NCBI GenBank assembly: GCA_963744255.1
Contig: CAVUSZ010000012.1
Coordinates: 7,579 to 71,578 of the forward strand
Source of the DNA: DATEDA01 sp963744255
GTDB lineage: Bacteria > Pseudomonadota > Gammaproteobacteria > Burkholderiales > SG8-39
Length of the DNA stretch: 64,000 nt
Reading direction: 5' to 3'
Translations under genes and position numbers: made by a program
Shown: one piece after another, positions 25,119-35,271 of the stretch
Layout: every line of letters begins with the position of its first letter
Position numbering within the stretch: position 1 is the first letter of the stretch
Notes under the pieces: model-generated
What the model saw: the letters and a program-made list of their open reading frames with translations, nothing else
Told to the model about the DNA's origin: nothing
The model's database searches: none

Positions 25119-25556
25119 ATGCCTGATGCCAAGCCGATGTCCGGCTGCACGTGTTTTCGACTCCGGAAGCTCACGCGACGCATGACGCAGCACTACGACG
25201 CGCGCCTTGCCCCGGCGGGTCTTCGAGTCACCCAGTACTCGCTGCTCGCGAACCTGCGCGGCGGGTCGCTCCCGATGTCGGCGCTCGCCGACCGCATGGA
25301 GATGGACCGCACCACGCTCACGCGCAACCTCAAGCCGCTCGCCGACGCGGGCCTCGTCGAGGTCGCGCCCGGGGCAGATGCGCGCAGCCGGATCGTGCGC
25401 CTCACCGCCCGCGGCGGCGACGCGTGGTCCGCCGCACGCGAGCTCTGGCGGCAGGCGCAGGACGAGGTCAACCGCGCGCTCGGGTCGGAGCAACTCGCCG
25501 CGCTGCACGCGACGCTCGACGAATCGCTCGTGCTGCTGAAAGCGGGCGCCCGATGA
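25119..25556 (+). CDS. MarR family transcriptional regulator
   Basis: A 145-residue winged-helix repressor. The recognition region runs from PMSALADRMEMDRTTLTRNLKPL (about 52-74) into the wing around VAPGADARSRIVRLT. Residues Cys10 and Cys12 in MSGCTCFRLRK are unusual and could sense oxidants or metals. ATG 25119 is chosen from the promoter geometry; a further in-frame ATG exists at 25095 but lies within the operator. It overlaps the broken MFS gene by four bases, the standard regulator-efflux pump arrangement, so it probably once controlled that pump as well as itself. Confidence 0.88.
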   Translation: MPDAKPMSGCTCFRLRKLTRRMTQHYDARLAPAGLRVTQYSLLANLRGGSLPMSALADRMEMDRTTLTRNLKPLADAGLVEVAPGADARSRIVRLTARGGDAWSAARELWRQAQDEVNRALGSEQLAALHATLDESLVLLKAGAR

Positions 25557-26052
25557 CGGCGGGCAATCGCGCCCTGCTCGTCGTCCTCGCGGCGGCGACG
25601 ATCTTCGGGCTGGCCCTCGGCCTGCGCATGGCGCACGCGCTCTTCATGAGCGCGATCAACACCCACACCGGGGTGGGCCTCATCGCGCTCAGCCTGGCGT
25701 TCGCCGTGTCGCAGCTCATGTGGGGTGTGTCGCAGCCGCTCGCCGGCGCGATCGCCGACCGCTACGGTTCGCCGCCGTGCTGGGCGTGACCTGGCTCTCG
25801 ACCGTGCCGCCGACCGGCGGGCTGGTCGCGAAGTTCTACGGCGTACGCTACATGGCGACCCTGTTCGGCCTGGTCATGCTCTCGCACCAGGTCGGCGGGT
25901 TCCTCGGCGCGTATCTCGGCGGCTACGCGTTCGAGACGACCGGCTCGTACGACTGGATGTGGTATGCCGACATCGGACTCGCGCTCGGCGCGGCGCTCCT
26001 CCACCTGCCGATCCGCGAAGCACGGATCCGCCCGGCAGCCGTACCGGCCTGA
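25553..26052 (+). pseudogene. MFS transporter remnant with internal deletion
   Basis: The first ~73 codons encode the start of an MFS transporter, including membrane helices 1-2 and the loop motif GAIADRYGS. The frame then ends in SPPCWA at 25789. In another frame, sequence from about 25774 to 26052 encodes the last part of the same kind of transporter (YMATLFGLVMLSHQVGGFLGAYLGG, FETTGSYDWMW). Typical MFS proteins have ~400 residues, so about 230 codons from the middle are missing and the join is out of frame near 25773. It is either a true deletion or a misassembly. It overlaps marR by four bases. Confidence 0.85.
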
Positions 26053-26060
26053 CCGCGACG

Positions 26061-26462
26061 ATGGCCGAAGTTCCGCAGAAACTGCAGACCCGCGAGTACT
26101 CGCATCAGCTCCGGTTCGAGATCGAGGAGCGCTCGGCCGAGCTCGTCCGCGGGCGAATGCCGATCGCCGACGGCATGCTCAATCCGTTCGGCACCGTGCA
26201 CGCGGGCGCGCTCCTGTGGTTTGCGGACGTCGTGGCGACGGTGCTTGCGATCGGCGACACCACGATCGGCCCCGACGGCAAGGGCTTTCCGCTCGCGCTG
26301 ACCCTGAATGCCCAGCTCCTCGGCAACCGACGCTCGGGCACCCTGATCGCAGAGGCGCGCGCGATCCGGCGCGGCAAGCGCGTCATCGTGGTGCGAACGG
26401 AAGTGAGAGACGAGGCGGGCGCGCTTCTCCTCGACGTCACGACCACGCACATGCCCGCCTGA
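26061..26462 (+). CDS. PaaI family thioesterase
   Basis: A 133-residue hot-dog thioesterase. The family signature NPFGTVHAGALLWFADVVAT lies at about residues 41-60, with the nucleophile-region Asp. These enzymes hydrolyse aryl- or acyl-CoA, sometimes rescuing CoA in aromatic degradation. It begins eight bases after the broken MFS gene, so it is probably in the marR transcript. The substrate is unknown. Confidence 0.86.
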   Translation: MAEVPQKLQTREYSHQLRFEIEERSAELVRGRMPIADGMLNPFGTVHAGALLWFADVVATVLAIGDTTIGPDGKGFPLALTLNAQLLGNRRSGTLIAEARAIRRGKRVIVVRTEVRDEAGALLLDVTTTHMPA

Positions 26463-26522
26463 CGGTTCCATTCCTCGGCGTCGTTTCATCCGGGCGCTCG
26501 TGCCCCGCCTCCACCGCTTGGA

Positions 26523-26546
26523 TGCCAGGTTGGATGCAAGCTGGCA
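26523..26546. promoter_or_regulatory. Candidate GntR operator
   Basis: Inverted repeat TGCCAG (26523-26528) and CTGGCA (26541-26546) with a 12-base spacer, 30 bases before the GntR gene, overlapping a direct repeat of TTGGATGC. GntR/FCD regulators often bind short inverted repeats near their own start. This is a visual candidate only. Confidence 0.4.
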
Positions 26547-26575
26547 CACTAGCGGCGCAGGCGGAGACGCGAACG

Positions 26576-27295
26576 ATGAGCGACGACAGAACGGGCAGCC
26601 TTGCCGGCTCGGTCTACACCGCGGTCCGGAACGATCTCTACGACTTTCGTCTCGCGCCCGGCCAGCGCTTCTCGGAAAACGAGATCGCCGCGCGGCTCGG
26701 CGTCTCGCGCACGCCGGTGCGCGAGGCGCTCTATCGCCTGCGCAACGAGGGCTACATCGAGGTTGCGTCGAAGAGCGGCTGGACGGTCCGGCCGTTCGAG
26801 TTCGAGACGTTCGAGCGGCTCTACGAAGTGCGGGTGGTGCTCGAACTGGCGGCGGTGAAGAAGCTCTGCGGGATGGTACCGGCGCCCGAGCTCGACGAGC
26901 TCAAGGCCGTCTGGCTGGTGCCGCAGGCGGAGCGCCTCGCGGACGGGCGCGAGGTCGGACGGCTCGACGAGGCGTTCCACCAGACGCTGGTCGCCTCGGC
27001 GACGAACCCAGAGCTCGCGCGCATTCACGGCGAGATCGCCGACCGGATACGCATCGTGCGCCGGCTCGAGTTCACGATGCCGGAGCGGATCGCGAAGACT
27101 TACGCCGAGCACGCGCAGATCCTGCGCGCCATCCTGCGCCGGAAGCTCGAGCAGGCATCGATGCTGCTCCGCACGCACATCGAGCTTGCCCGGGGCGAGG
27201 TGCGCAAGATCACGCTGCACAAGCTGGCGATCGCGCGCGCGCCGGCGGTGAACGGGGCGCGGGTAGGTCTTCCGGCTAGGACCGAAGGCCGGTGA
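26576..27295 (+). CDS. GntR family regulator with FCD ligand domain
   Basis: A 239-residue regulator. The N-terminal winged helix contains FSENEIAARLGVSRTPVREALYRL (about 33-56), the classic GntR recognition helix. The C-terminal all-helical FCD domain (about 85-215) contains DEAFHQTLV and later a AKTYAEHAQIL segment, supplying Asp/His metal ligands used to bind organic acids. ATG 26576 is chosen just before the conserved LAGSVYTAVRNDL. No obvious target operon directly abuts, so it may act on the thioesterase region or elsewhere. Confidence 0.9.
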   Translation: MSDDRTGSLAGSVYTAVRNDLYDFRLAPGQRFSENEIAARLGVSRTPVREALYRLRNEGYIEVASKSGWTVRPFEFETFERLYEVRVVLELAAVKKLCGMVPAPELDELKAVWLVPQAERLADGREVGRLDEAFHQTLVASATNPELARIHGEIADRIRIVRRLEFTMPERIAKTYAEHAQILRAILRRKLEQASMLLRTHIELARGEVRKITLHKLAIARAPAVNGARVGLPARTEGR

Positions 27296-27316
27296 TCGCG
27301 TCGCGCCCGGTTCGAA

Positions 27317-27393
27317 GATCGCGCGCCATTGTCACAATCGTTCACATCCGATCGCGCGCAATTTTCACAATCGTTCACACCCGATCGCGCGCG
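27317..27393. repeat. Tandem 33-bp repeat (about 2.3 copies)
   Basis: Unit starts GATCGCGCGC and contains TCACAATCGTTCACA. Copy 1 is 27317-27349, copy 2 is 27350-27382 with about four mismatches, and a partial third copy covers 27383-27393. It lies in the 250-bp region between the GntR gene and a small protein gene. Only adjacent copies are seen, with no unique spacers, so it is not CRISPR. It may be a regulator-binding array. Confidence 0.85.
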
Positions 27394-27549
27394 GATCGCG
27401 CACACTGCAATCGTGCGCTTCTTCGCCAAGTCCGCGCGGTCGAGCGGCACAGTCCGGCGGCTCGCGGACAGCGCACACCAGATTCCGGCGCGGCGGTTCG
27501 CCGCCGCGCCGCCCCCGGTTCGGCAACTAGAGGCGTGGCAGCAGTGGGG

Positions 27550-27759
27550 ATGCGCGTTTATGTTGTCTTTCCGAGCAGGCGCGCGGGCTGGGAGTTGCTG
27601 CGCGAAGGCGATCCGGACACATTGCACTTCGCCGACCGGGAGCAGGCGATCAAGTACGGCCGCTCCCTCGCGAGCGTCAACCGCCCGAGCGCGCTCAAGG
27701 TCAAGAGCTCGTACGGGGTCGTGGAAGCTTCCTGGTTTTTCGACGGGCCCCCGCGTTAG
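27550..27759 (+). CDS. Small DUF2188-like protein
   Basis: A 69-residue protein (MRVYVVFPSRRAGWELLREG...). The pattern of a short beta hairpin with GWELLREG, a helix (REQAIKYGRSLA) and another strand resembles the small DUF2188 family, whose function is unknown. The frame is open upstream through the tandem repeats, but translation of that part is Arg-rich and not protein-like, so ATG 27550 is preferred. A similarly sized gene follows 87 bp later. Confidence 0.6.
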   Translation: MRVYVVFPSRRAGWELLREGDPDTLHFADREQAIKYGRSLASVNRPSALKVKSSYGVVEASWFFDGPPR

Positions 27760-27846
27760 CACCGCAGTCCTTGAATTCTTCCCGCGGGCCGCGAGCGCGC
27801 CGGTCGCCCCGCACTCTCCCTCGGAACAACGAGGATCAGAGGCGAG

Positions 27847-28071
27847 ATGAGTCAATGGCGATGCTTCCGAATCGAGTCCGCCGAGCCGTATGGCTGGGTC
27901 GTGTACCTTGAGGGCACGCGGCGCGCGCACTTCTTCGTCGGCCGCAGCATCGCGGTGATGCTCGCGAAGCTCTTCGCGCAGGCGCTCGCGCCGAGCCGCG
28001 TCCGACTCGTCGACCTCTCCGGGCGCGTGACCGAGGTGTGGGCCTACGCCCCGCGGATTCTGCGCCACTGA
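27847..28071 (+). CDS. Small hypothetical protein
   Basis: A 74-residue protein (MSQWRCFRIESAEPYGWVVYLEG...) with an aromatic, strand-rich first half, a helix (SIAVMLAKLFAQAL) and a final strand pair (VRLVDLSGRVTEVWAY). Size and layout resemble its upstream neighbour, so the two may be diverged relatives. I recognise no family. It faces the TPR gene tail to tail. Confidence 0.55.
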   Translation: MSQWRCFRIESAEPYGWVVYLEGTRRAHFFVGRSIAVMLAKLFAQALAPSRVRLVDLSGRVTEVWAYAPRILRH

Positions 28072-28080
28072 CCGCGGGTC

Positions 28081-28413
28081 TTACGCCGGCGGCTGCCGCT
28101 TCCGCAACCGCCGTGCGAACACAGTCATCTCCTTCGCCGCCTGTTTGTCGCCGCGCGCCTCGGCTACGACGATTCCACGTTCGTAGGCTTCGAGCGCCTC
28201 GGCCGCCGCGCCGCTCTCCGCGAGCGCCTTGCCGAGCAGCTTCCACGCCGCGGAGTAGTTCGGGTCCTTCGTCACTGCATGCCGGAGATGCGCGGCGGCG
28301 CTCGCGGAGTCGCCCTGCTTCAAGTACTCGTTTCCGAGCGAGAAGCGCAACAGCGCGCTGTCCCGCGGCGTGCCGACGAGGTTGAGCAGATTGGCGAGCG
28401 TCGAGCCGGCCAT
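28081..28413 (-). CDS. Small tetratricopeptide-repeat protein
   Basis: A 110-residue protein with about two TPR units: LRFSLGNEYLKQGDSASAAAHLRHAVTKDP-type and SAAWKLLGKALAESGAAAEALEAYERG-type helices are evident (about residues 20-80), then a basic C-terminus. TPRs mediate protein contacts; the partner is unknown. The start is uncertain: 28413 keeps it clear of the divergent ridA start, while in-frame ATGs at 28428 and beyond would overlap that gene. The ridA promoter lies inside this coding sequence. Confidence 0.72.
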   Translation of the reverse strand: MAGSTLANLLNLVGTPRDSALLRFSLGNEYLKQGDSASAAAHLRHAVTKDPNYSAAWKLLGKALAESGAAAEALEAYERGIVVAEARGDKQAAKEMTVFARRLRKRQPPA

Positions 28414-28420
28414 GTAAGAT
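28391..28420 (+). promoter_or_regulatory. ridA promoter, probably leaderless
   Basis: TTGGCG (28391-28396), 18-base spacer, TAAGAT (28415-28420). The -10 box ends six bases before ATG 28427, the same spacing seen at marR, implying a transcript without a 5' leader. Confidence 0.6.
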
Positions 28421-28426
28421 TTTGGC

Positions 28427-28807
28427 ATGGCTAAGACCATCCTCTCGACCGCGGGTGCTCCGGCCGCCATCGGCACCTACTCCCAGGCGGTGCGCTCCGG
28501 CGACACCGTGTACTGCTCCGGCCAGATCGGCCTCGACCCCGCGACGATGCAACTCGTCGACGGCATCGACGCGCAGATCCATCGCGTCTTCGCAAACCTC
28601 GAGGCGGTCGCCAGGGTGGCCGGCGGCACGCTCGCCGACGCGGTGAAAGTCACGATCTATCTCGTTGATCTCGCGAACTTCCCCCAGGTGAACGAGATCA
28701 CAGGGCAATACTTTCCGCAGCCGTTTCCGAGCCGCGCCACCGTCGGCGTCGCCGCGCTCCCGCGCGGGGCGGTGGTGGAGGCGGATGCGATCCTCGTCCT
28801 CGGCTGA
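28427..28807 (+). CDS. ridA: RidA family reactive imine/enamine deaminase
   Basis: A 126-residue Rid protein that hydrolyses reactive 2-aminoacrylate-type enamines made by PLP enzymes. Family markers are GTYSQAV at residues 16-22, SGQIGLDPAT, and the C-terminal SRATVGVAALPRGAVVEADAI, whose arginine binds the substrate carboxylate and whose glutamate is near the end. Length is standard. It lies 19 bp upstream of recG, probably co-transcribed. Confidence 0.95.
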   Translation: MAKTILSTAGAPAAIGTYSQAVRSGDTVYCSGQIGLDPATMQLVDGIDAQIHRVFANLEAVARVAGGTLADAVKVTIYLVDLANFPQVNEITGQYFPQPFPSRATVGVAALPRGAVVEADAILVLG

Positions 28808-28826
28808 GCGCGGATAGGGGCGCGCG

Positions 28827-30944
<2,118 letters not shown>

Positions 30945-31001
30945 CGGACCGGCGTCCCCTTCGCTCTGCGCCCGGAAAAGGATTCGGGCGAGAATGCGCT
31001 C

Positions 31002-31913
31002 ATGTCCGCAGGGGAGCTTCGCCGCCGCCTCGTTCTCTACGAGCGCCTGATGCGGCTCGACAAGCCGATCGGGACGCTGCTCCTGCTCTGGCCCACCCTA
31101 TGGGCAGTCTGGATCGCCGCGTTCGGCCGGCCGCACTGGGTCACCGTGTGGATCTTCGCGGCCGGGACGCTGCTCATGCGCTCGGCGGGCTGCGTGGTGA
31201 ACGACGTCTGGGACGCGCGCTTCGATGCCCAGGTGAAACGCACGCGCGACCGGCCGGTCGCCACCGGCGAGGTCGCCCGCGGCGAGGCACTGATGCTCGC
31301 CGCTGCGCTCGCAATGCTCGCCTTCGGGCTCGTGCTCTTTTTCAACCTGCTGACCGTTGCGCTGTCCTTCGTCGCGCTCTTCCTCGCCGTGACCTATCCG
31401 CTCACCAAGCGCTTCTTCGCTCTGCCCCAGGCCTATCTCGGCATCGCCTTCGGGTTCGGCATTCCGATGGCGTTCGCGGCGCAGCTGGACGAGCTGCCGG
31501 CGACCGCGTGGGCGCTGCTCGCTGCGAACATCCTGTGGGCGGTCGCGTACGACACCGAGTACGCGATGGTCGACCGCGACGACGACCTGAGGATCGGCAT
31601 CCGGACCTCGGCGATCCTGTTCGGCCGCTACGACGTCGCGGCCGTGATGGCGTGCTATGCCGGGATGCTCGCGATCCTCGTCTGGGTCGGGATGTACGAG
31701 AAGCTCGGGCTCGCTTACTATGCCGGGCTCGCGACGGCCGCCGCCATGATGGGCTATCACTACACGCTGATCCGCGACCGCACGCGCGAGGGTTGCTTCA
31801 AGGCGTTCCTTCATAACAGCTGGGCGGGGGCGGCGATCTTCGCCGGCATCGTAGTGGCTTACGCGCTCGACGGCGCGTGGCCGCGCTGGGGTTTCGCAAC
31901 CGGAAACCCGTAG
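31002..31913 (+). CDS. ubiA: 4-hydroxybenzoate polyprenyltransferase
   Basis: A 303-residue membrane enzyme that prenylates 4-hydroxybenzoate in ubiquinone synthesis. The two Asp-rich motifs that bind the Mg-prenyl diphosphate are present: NDVWDARFD near residue 67 and DTEYAMVDRDDD near residue 186. About eight membrane helices are predicted. The gene starts six bases after GAGAAT, a weak -10-like box. A perfect hairpin directly follows the stop. Together with a ubiD-type gene 1.5 kb downstream it suggests a quinone-linked region, though the two are not contiguous. Confidence 0.95.
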   Translation: MSAGELRRRLVLYERLMRLDKPIGTLLLLWPTLWAVWIAAFGRPHWVTVWIFAAGTLLMRSAGCVVNDVWDARFDAQVKRTRDRPVATGEVARGEALMLAAALAMLAFGLVLFFNLLTVALSFVALFLAVTYPLTKRFFALPQAYLGIAFGFGIPMAFAAQLDELPATAWALLAANILWAVAYDTEYAMVDRDDDLRIGIRTSAILFGRYDVAAVMACYAGMLAILVWVGMYEKLGLAYYAGLATAAAMMGYHYTLIRDRTREGCFKAFLHNSWAGAAIFAGIVVAYALDGAWPRWGFATGNP

Positions 31914-31915
31914 CG

Positions 31916-31945
31916 GGAGAATCGCCGCCGTCGCGGCGATTCTCC
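31916..31945 (+). terminator. Hairpin after ubiA
   Basis: Perfect 13-bp stem GGAGAATCGCCGC / GCGGCGATTCTCC with a CGTC loop, beginning three bases after the ubiA stop. It lacks a T-run, so it is either a weak terminator or a 3'-end stabiliser. Confidence 0.6.
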
Positions 31946-32000
31946 TGATTGCGGGGAGCACGAGGGTGTACCCCTCGCATCTTGGAGACGGGATAGAAGC

Positions 32001-32795
32001 ATGGATCTGGGGCTGAACGGCAAAGTCGTGCTCATCACCGGCGGCAGCAAGGGCATCGGGCTCGCGTGCGCGAAGGGGTTCCTCGCCGAAGGGGCGAAGG
32101 TCGCGATCGTGTCGCGCAGCAAGGTGAATCTCGTGGCGGCGGACCGCCAGCTTAAGGCAGCGGGCCAGAGCGCGGAGGTCGTCAAGGTCGCCGCGGACCT
32201 GATCGACCCGGCGAATGCACGGCGCGTGGCTGCCGAAGTCGAGCAGGCGCTCGGGCCGGTCGACGTCCTCGTCAACTCCGCCGGCGCGGCGAAGCGCACG
32301 CCCCCGGACGACCTGACGGCCGAGGCCTGGCGCGCCGCGATGGACGCGAAGTACTTCACTTACGTGCACGCGATCGATGCCGTGATCAAGGGCATGGCCG
32401 CCCGCAAGCGCGGCGCAATCGTGAACGTCATCGGCTCGGGCGGCAAGGTCGCCAGCCCGACGCACCTTCCGGGCGGCGCGGCGAACGCGGCACTGATGCT
32501 CGCCACCGTCGGCCTCGCGAACGCCTACGGCGGCCACGGCCTGCGCGTGAACGCGGTCAATCCCGGCGCGACGCTCACGGACCGGCTGAAGGAGGGCATG
32601 GAAGCCGACGCCAAGGCCGCGGGCATCACGCCCGATGAAGCGCTCAAGCGTGCCACCGCGCGCGTGGCGCTCGGCCGGCTCGCCGAGCCCGACGAGGTCG
32701 CGAACGTCGTCCTCTTTCTCGCCTCCGACAAGGCGAGTTACGTCACCGGGGCGGTGATCGCGATGGACGGGGCGGCGGTACCGGTCGTGGTGTGA
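32001..32795 (+). CDS. Atypical short-chain dehydrogenase/reductase
   Basis: A 264-residue SDR-fold protein. The cofactor site ITGGSKGIG (residues 12-20) and NSAG (92-95) are intact, and Ser146 sits where the catalytic serine belongs. The YxxxK pair is missing: the expected helix reads GGAANAAL (158-165), so Tyr becomes Gly158 and Lys becomes Asn162. The normal SDR hydride-transfer mechanism should therefore not work, although NAD(P) may still bind. It may be a noncanonical enzyme or regulator. It overlaps the next gene by four bases. Confidence 0.85.
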   Translation: MDLGLNGKVVLITGGSKGIGLACAKGFLAEGAKVAIVSRSKVNLVAADRQLKAAGQSAEVVKVAADLIDPANARRVAAEVEQALGPVDVLVNSAGAAKRTPPDDLTAEAWRAAMDAKYFTYVHAIDAVIKGMAARKRGAIVNVIGSGGKVASPTHLPGGAANAALMLATVGLANAYGGHGLRVNAVNPGATLTDRLKEGMEADAKAAGITPDEALKRATARVALGRLAEPDEVANVVLFLASDKASYVTGAVIAMDGAAVPVVV

Positions 32796-33412
32796 AGAGG
32801 CACGTGGTGAATGAGTTCGCGCCCTTTGCCCGTTGGGCGGTGCCGGTCTATCCCCGGCTCGGCGCCGGCGAACGCTCCATCACCGAGGTCCGTCTCGGGG
32901 CCGACACCGCGGTGCTCACCGACCGCCGCGTCGTGGTAGCCGGGCAGGACTTCGAGCAGAGCCTCCCCCTCGCGCATATCGCGCTCGTGCGCGTGCGCTT
33001 CGAGCGCATCGTGGGCGACATGGTCTTTGCCGGCATCGCGATCGTCATTGCGGCGCTGCTCTTCGCTGTGGCGTCGCCCGTGCGCTCGTTCCTTCTCAGC
33101 CAGGCCGCGTCGCTCGGGCCCGCAGCCCAGGCCGAGCGTGAGAACGCGGAAGGGCACGAGCTCGCGCGCGGGCTGCAGCGGCTCGTCGGCGGGCTCGCGG
33201 CCGCGGCCCGTACGATTCCGGTGCTCGGCTGGCTCCTGCTCCTCGCCGCCGCGGCGAAGATCGCGCTCGGCATTCTCGGGCGCACGGTCGTGACCGTCGC
33301 GGGGAGCGGCGGGGGGATCGAGTTCGCGAAACGCGGGCGTGACCCGACTCTACACGAGTTCATCGCCGAGGTCGGGCGGCAAGTGCCGGGGGCGGGAAGA
33401 CCGCACGCGTGA
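32792..33412 (+). CDS. Membrane protein of unknown function
   Basis: A 206-residue protein starting at GTG 32792. The N-terminal ~65 residues form a PH-like strand-rich region (TAVLTDRRVVVAG, SLPLAHIALVRV), resembling small bacterial PH-like membrane proteins. Two hydrophobic segments follow (about 74-95 and 140-165), separated by an Ala/Glu-rich stretch. It overlaps the SDR and ubiD by four bases on each side, so it belongs to their operon. I recognise no specific function. Confidence 0.65.
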   Translation: MKRHVVNEFAPFARWAVPVYPRLGAGERSITEVRLGADTAVLTDRRVVVAGQDFEQSLPLAHIALVRVRFERIVGDMVFAGIAIVIAALLFAVASPVRSFLLSQAASLGPAAQAERENAEGHELARGLQRLVGGLAAAARTIPVLGWLLLLAAAAKIALGILGRTVVTVAGSGGGIEFAKRGRDPTLHEFIAEVGRQVPGAGRPHA

Positions 33413-34875
33413 AGTACCGCGATCTTCGCGACTTCGTCGCCCAGCTCGAGCGCATGGGCGAACTGCGGCGCGTCGCGGCGGAGATCGATCCGCGCCTCGA
33501 GATGACCGAGATCTGCGACCGCGTCCTGAAAGCGGGCGGGCCGGCGGTGCTGTTCGAGCGCCCGAAGGGCCACACGATCCCGGTGCTCGGCAACCTCTTC
33601 GGCACCGCGAAGCGCGTGGCGCTCGGCATGGGGGCCGACTCGGTGGTCGCGCTACGCGACGTCGGCAAGCTGCTCGCGTTCCTCAAGGAACCCGAGCCGC
33701 CGCAGGGGTTCCGCGACGTGATCGAGCGCTGGATCCCGATCGGCCGCGAGGTGCTGCACATGGCGCCGAAGACGCTCGCGACGGCGCCATGCCAGGAGAT
33801 CGTCTGGGAGGGCCGCGACGTCGACCTCGGGCGCCTGCCGATCCAGACTTGCTGGCCGGCGGACGCGGGCCCGCTCATCACGTGGGGGCTCGTCGTCACG
33901 CGCGGGCCGCAGAAGAAGCGCCAGAACCTTGGCATCTATCGCCAGCAGGTGATCGCGCCCGACAAGGTCATCATGCGCTGGCTCGCGCATCGCGGCGGCG
34001 CGCTCGACTTCCGCGACCACTGCGAGGCAAGGCCCGGTGCGCCCTTCCCAGTCGCGGTCGCGCTCGGCGCCGATCCGGCGACGATTCTCGGCGCGGTCAC
34101 GCCGGTGCCCGACACGCTGTCCGAATACCAGTTCGCCGGGCTTCTCCGCGGCGCGCGCACCGAGGTGGTGAAGTGCATCGGCTCGGACCTCGAGGTGCCC
34201 GCTTCGGCGGAAATCGTGCTCGAGGGCGTGATTGCGCCCGGCGAGACGGCGCTCGAAGGACCGTTCGGCGATCACACCGGTTACTACAACGAGCAGGAGC
34301 GCTTTCCGGTGTTCTCGATCGAGCGCATCACGATGCGCCGCAGCCCGATCTATCACTCGACCTACACCGGCAAGCCGCCGGACGAGCCGGCGGTCCTCGG
34401 CGTCGCGCTGAACGAGGTGTTCGTTCCGATCCTCCAGAAGCAGTTTCCGGAGATCGCCGACTTCTACCTGCCCCCGGAAGGCTGCTCGTATCGGCTCGCC
34501 GTCGCGAGCATGAAGAAGCAGTATCCCGGCCACGCGAAACGCGTGATGCTCGGGATCTGGAGCTTCCTCAGGCAGTTCATGTACACGAAGATCGTCGTGA
34601 TCGTGGACGACGACGTGAACGTGCGTGACTGGAAGGAGGTGATCTGGGCGCTGACGACCCGCGTCGACGCGGCGCGCGACGTCACGATCGTCGACAATAC
34701 CCCGATCGACTATCTCGACTTCGCGAGCCCGGTGTCGGGCCTCGGGTCGAAAATGGGCATCGATGCGACCAACAAGTGGCCCGGCGAGACGGGCCGCACC
34801 TGGGGGCGACCGATCGCGATGGACGAAGCGGTGAAGAAGCGGATCGACGGGCTCTGGACGAGTTTGGGGCTGTAG
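33409..34875 (+). CDS. UbiD family decarboxylase
   Basis: A 488-residue UbiD-fold enzyme using prenylated FMN for reversible (de)carboxylation of aromatic or unsaturated acids. The active-site strand LEGPFGDHTGYYN (about 282-294) supplies conserved glutamates, and the N-terminal FVAQLERMGELRRV is typical. The length fits UbiD proper (3-polyprenyl-4-hydroxybenzoate decarboxylase), and ubiA lies upstream, so ubiquinone synthesis is plausible. The SDR and membrane protein in the same operon leave a catabolic role open. No ubiX is in the window. The start is GTG 33409. Confidence 0.9.
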   Translation: MKYRDLRDFVAQLERMGELRRVAAEIDPRLEMTEICDRVLKAGGPAVLFERPKGHTIPVLGNLFGTAKRVALGMGADSVVALRDVGKLLAFLKEPEPPQGFRDVIERWIPIGREVLHMAPKTLATAPCQEIVWEGRDVDLGRLPIQTCWPADAGPLITWGLVVTRGPQKKRQNLGIYRQQVIAPDKVIMRWLAHRGGALDFRDHCEARPGAPFPVAVALGADPATILGAVTPVPDTLSEYQFAGLLRGARTEVVKCIGSDLEVPASAEIVLEGVIAPGETALEGPFGDHTGYYNEQERFPVFSIERITMRRSPIYHSTYTGKPPDEPAVLGVALNEVFVPILQKQFPEIADFYLPPEGCSYRLAVASMKKQYPGHAKRVMLGIWSFLRQFMYTKIVVIVDDDVNVRDWKEVIWALTTRVDAARDVTIVDNTPIDYLDFASPVSGLGSKMGIDATNKWPGETGRTWGRPIAMDEAVKKRIDGLWTSLGL

Positions 34876-34925
34876 GCCACCCCTGCGCGAGGGGCGTCCC
34901 GGGAATCAGCTAGGGAGAACCGACG

Positions 34926-35258
34926 ATGGCCGACGAGAAGAAAGCGAAGGATCTGGCGCTGCTGGTGTACGTCCTGCAGGCGGTGGGATTCTTCATCGGC
35001 ATCACGTGGATCGTGGCGGTGATCATCAACTACGTGAAGCGCGAGGACGTGCGCGGAACCTACGTCGAGTCGCATTTCGACTGGCAGATCAAGACGTTCT
35101 GGATCGAGCTTGCAATGCTGATCGTCGGCTGGATCACCGTGTGGATCCTGATCGGCTGGCTGATCCTCCTCGCCGCCACGATCTGGGGAATCTACCGCGT
35201 GGTGAAGGGCTGGCTTGCGCTCAACGACGGCAAGCCGGTCGGCACCGGCTTGTTCTGA
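34926..35258 (+). CDS. DUF4870-like small membrane protein
   Basis: A 110-residue protein with three hydrophobic segments (about 10-33, 55-75, 77-95) and the conserved loop INYVKREDVRGTYVESHFDWQIKTFW between the first two. This is the DUF4870-type family of unknown function. It has a GGGAGAAC-type ribosome site and ends 13 bp before a second, damaged paralogue. The pair probably arose by duplication. Confidence 0.8.
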   Translation: MADEKKAKDLALLVYVLQAVGFFIGITWIVAVIINYVKREDVRGTYVESHFDWQIKTFWIELAMLIVGWITVWILIGWLILLAATIWGIYRVVKGWLALNDGKPVGTGLF

Positions 35259-35271
35259 TGGGAGCAACACG

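Noticed and set aside
27317..27393. CRISPR-like repeats
   Set aside because: The 33-bp units abut one another without unique spacers and no cas genes are present.
27292..27549. N-terminal extension of the DUF2188-like protein through the tandem repeats
   Set aside because: The translation is Arg-rich and repetitive because of the DNA repeats; ATG 27550 begins the folded-looking part.
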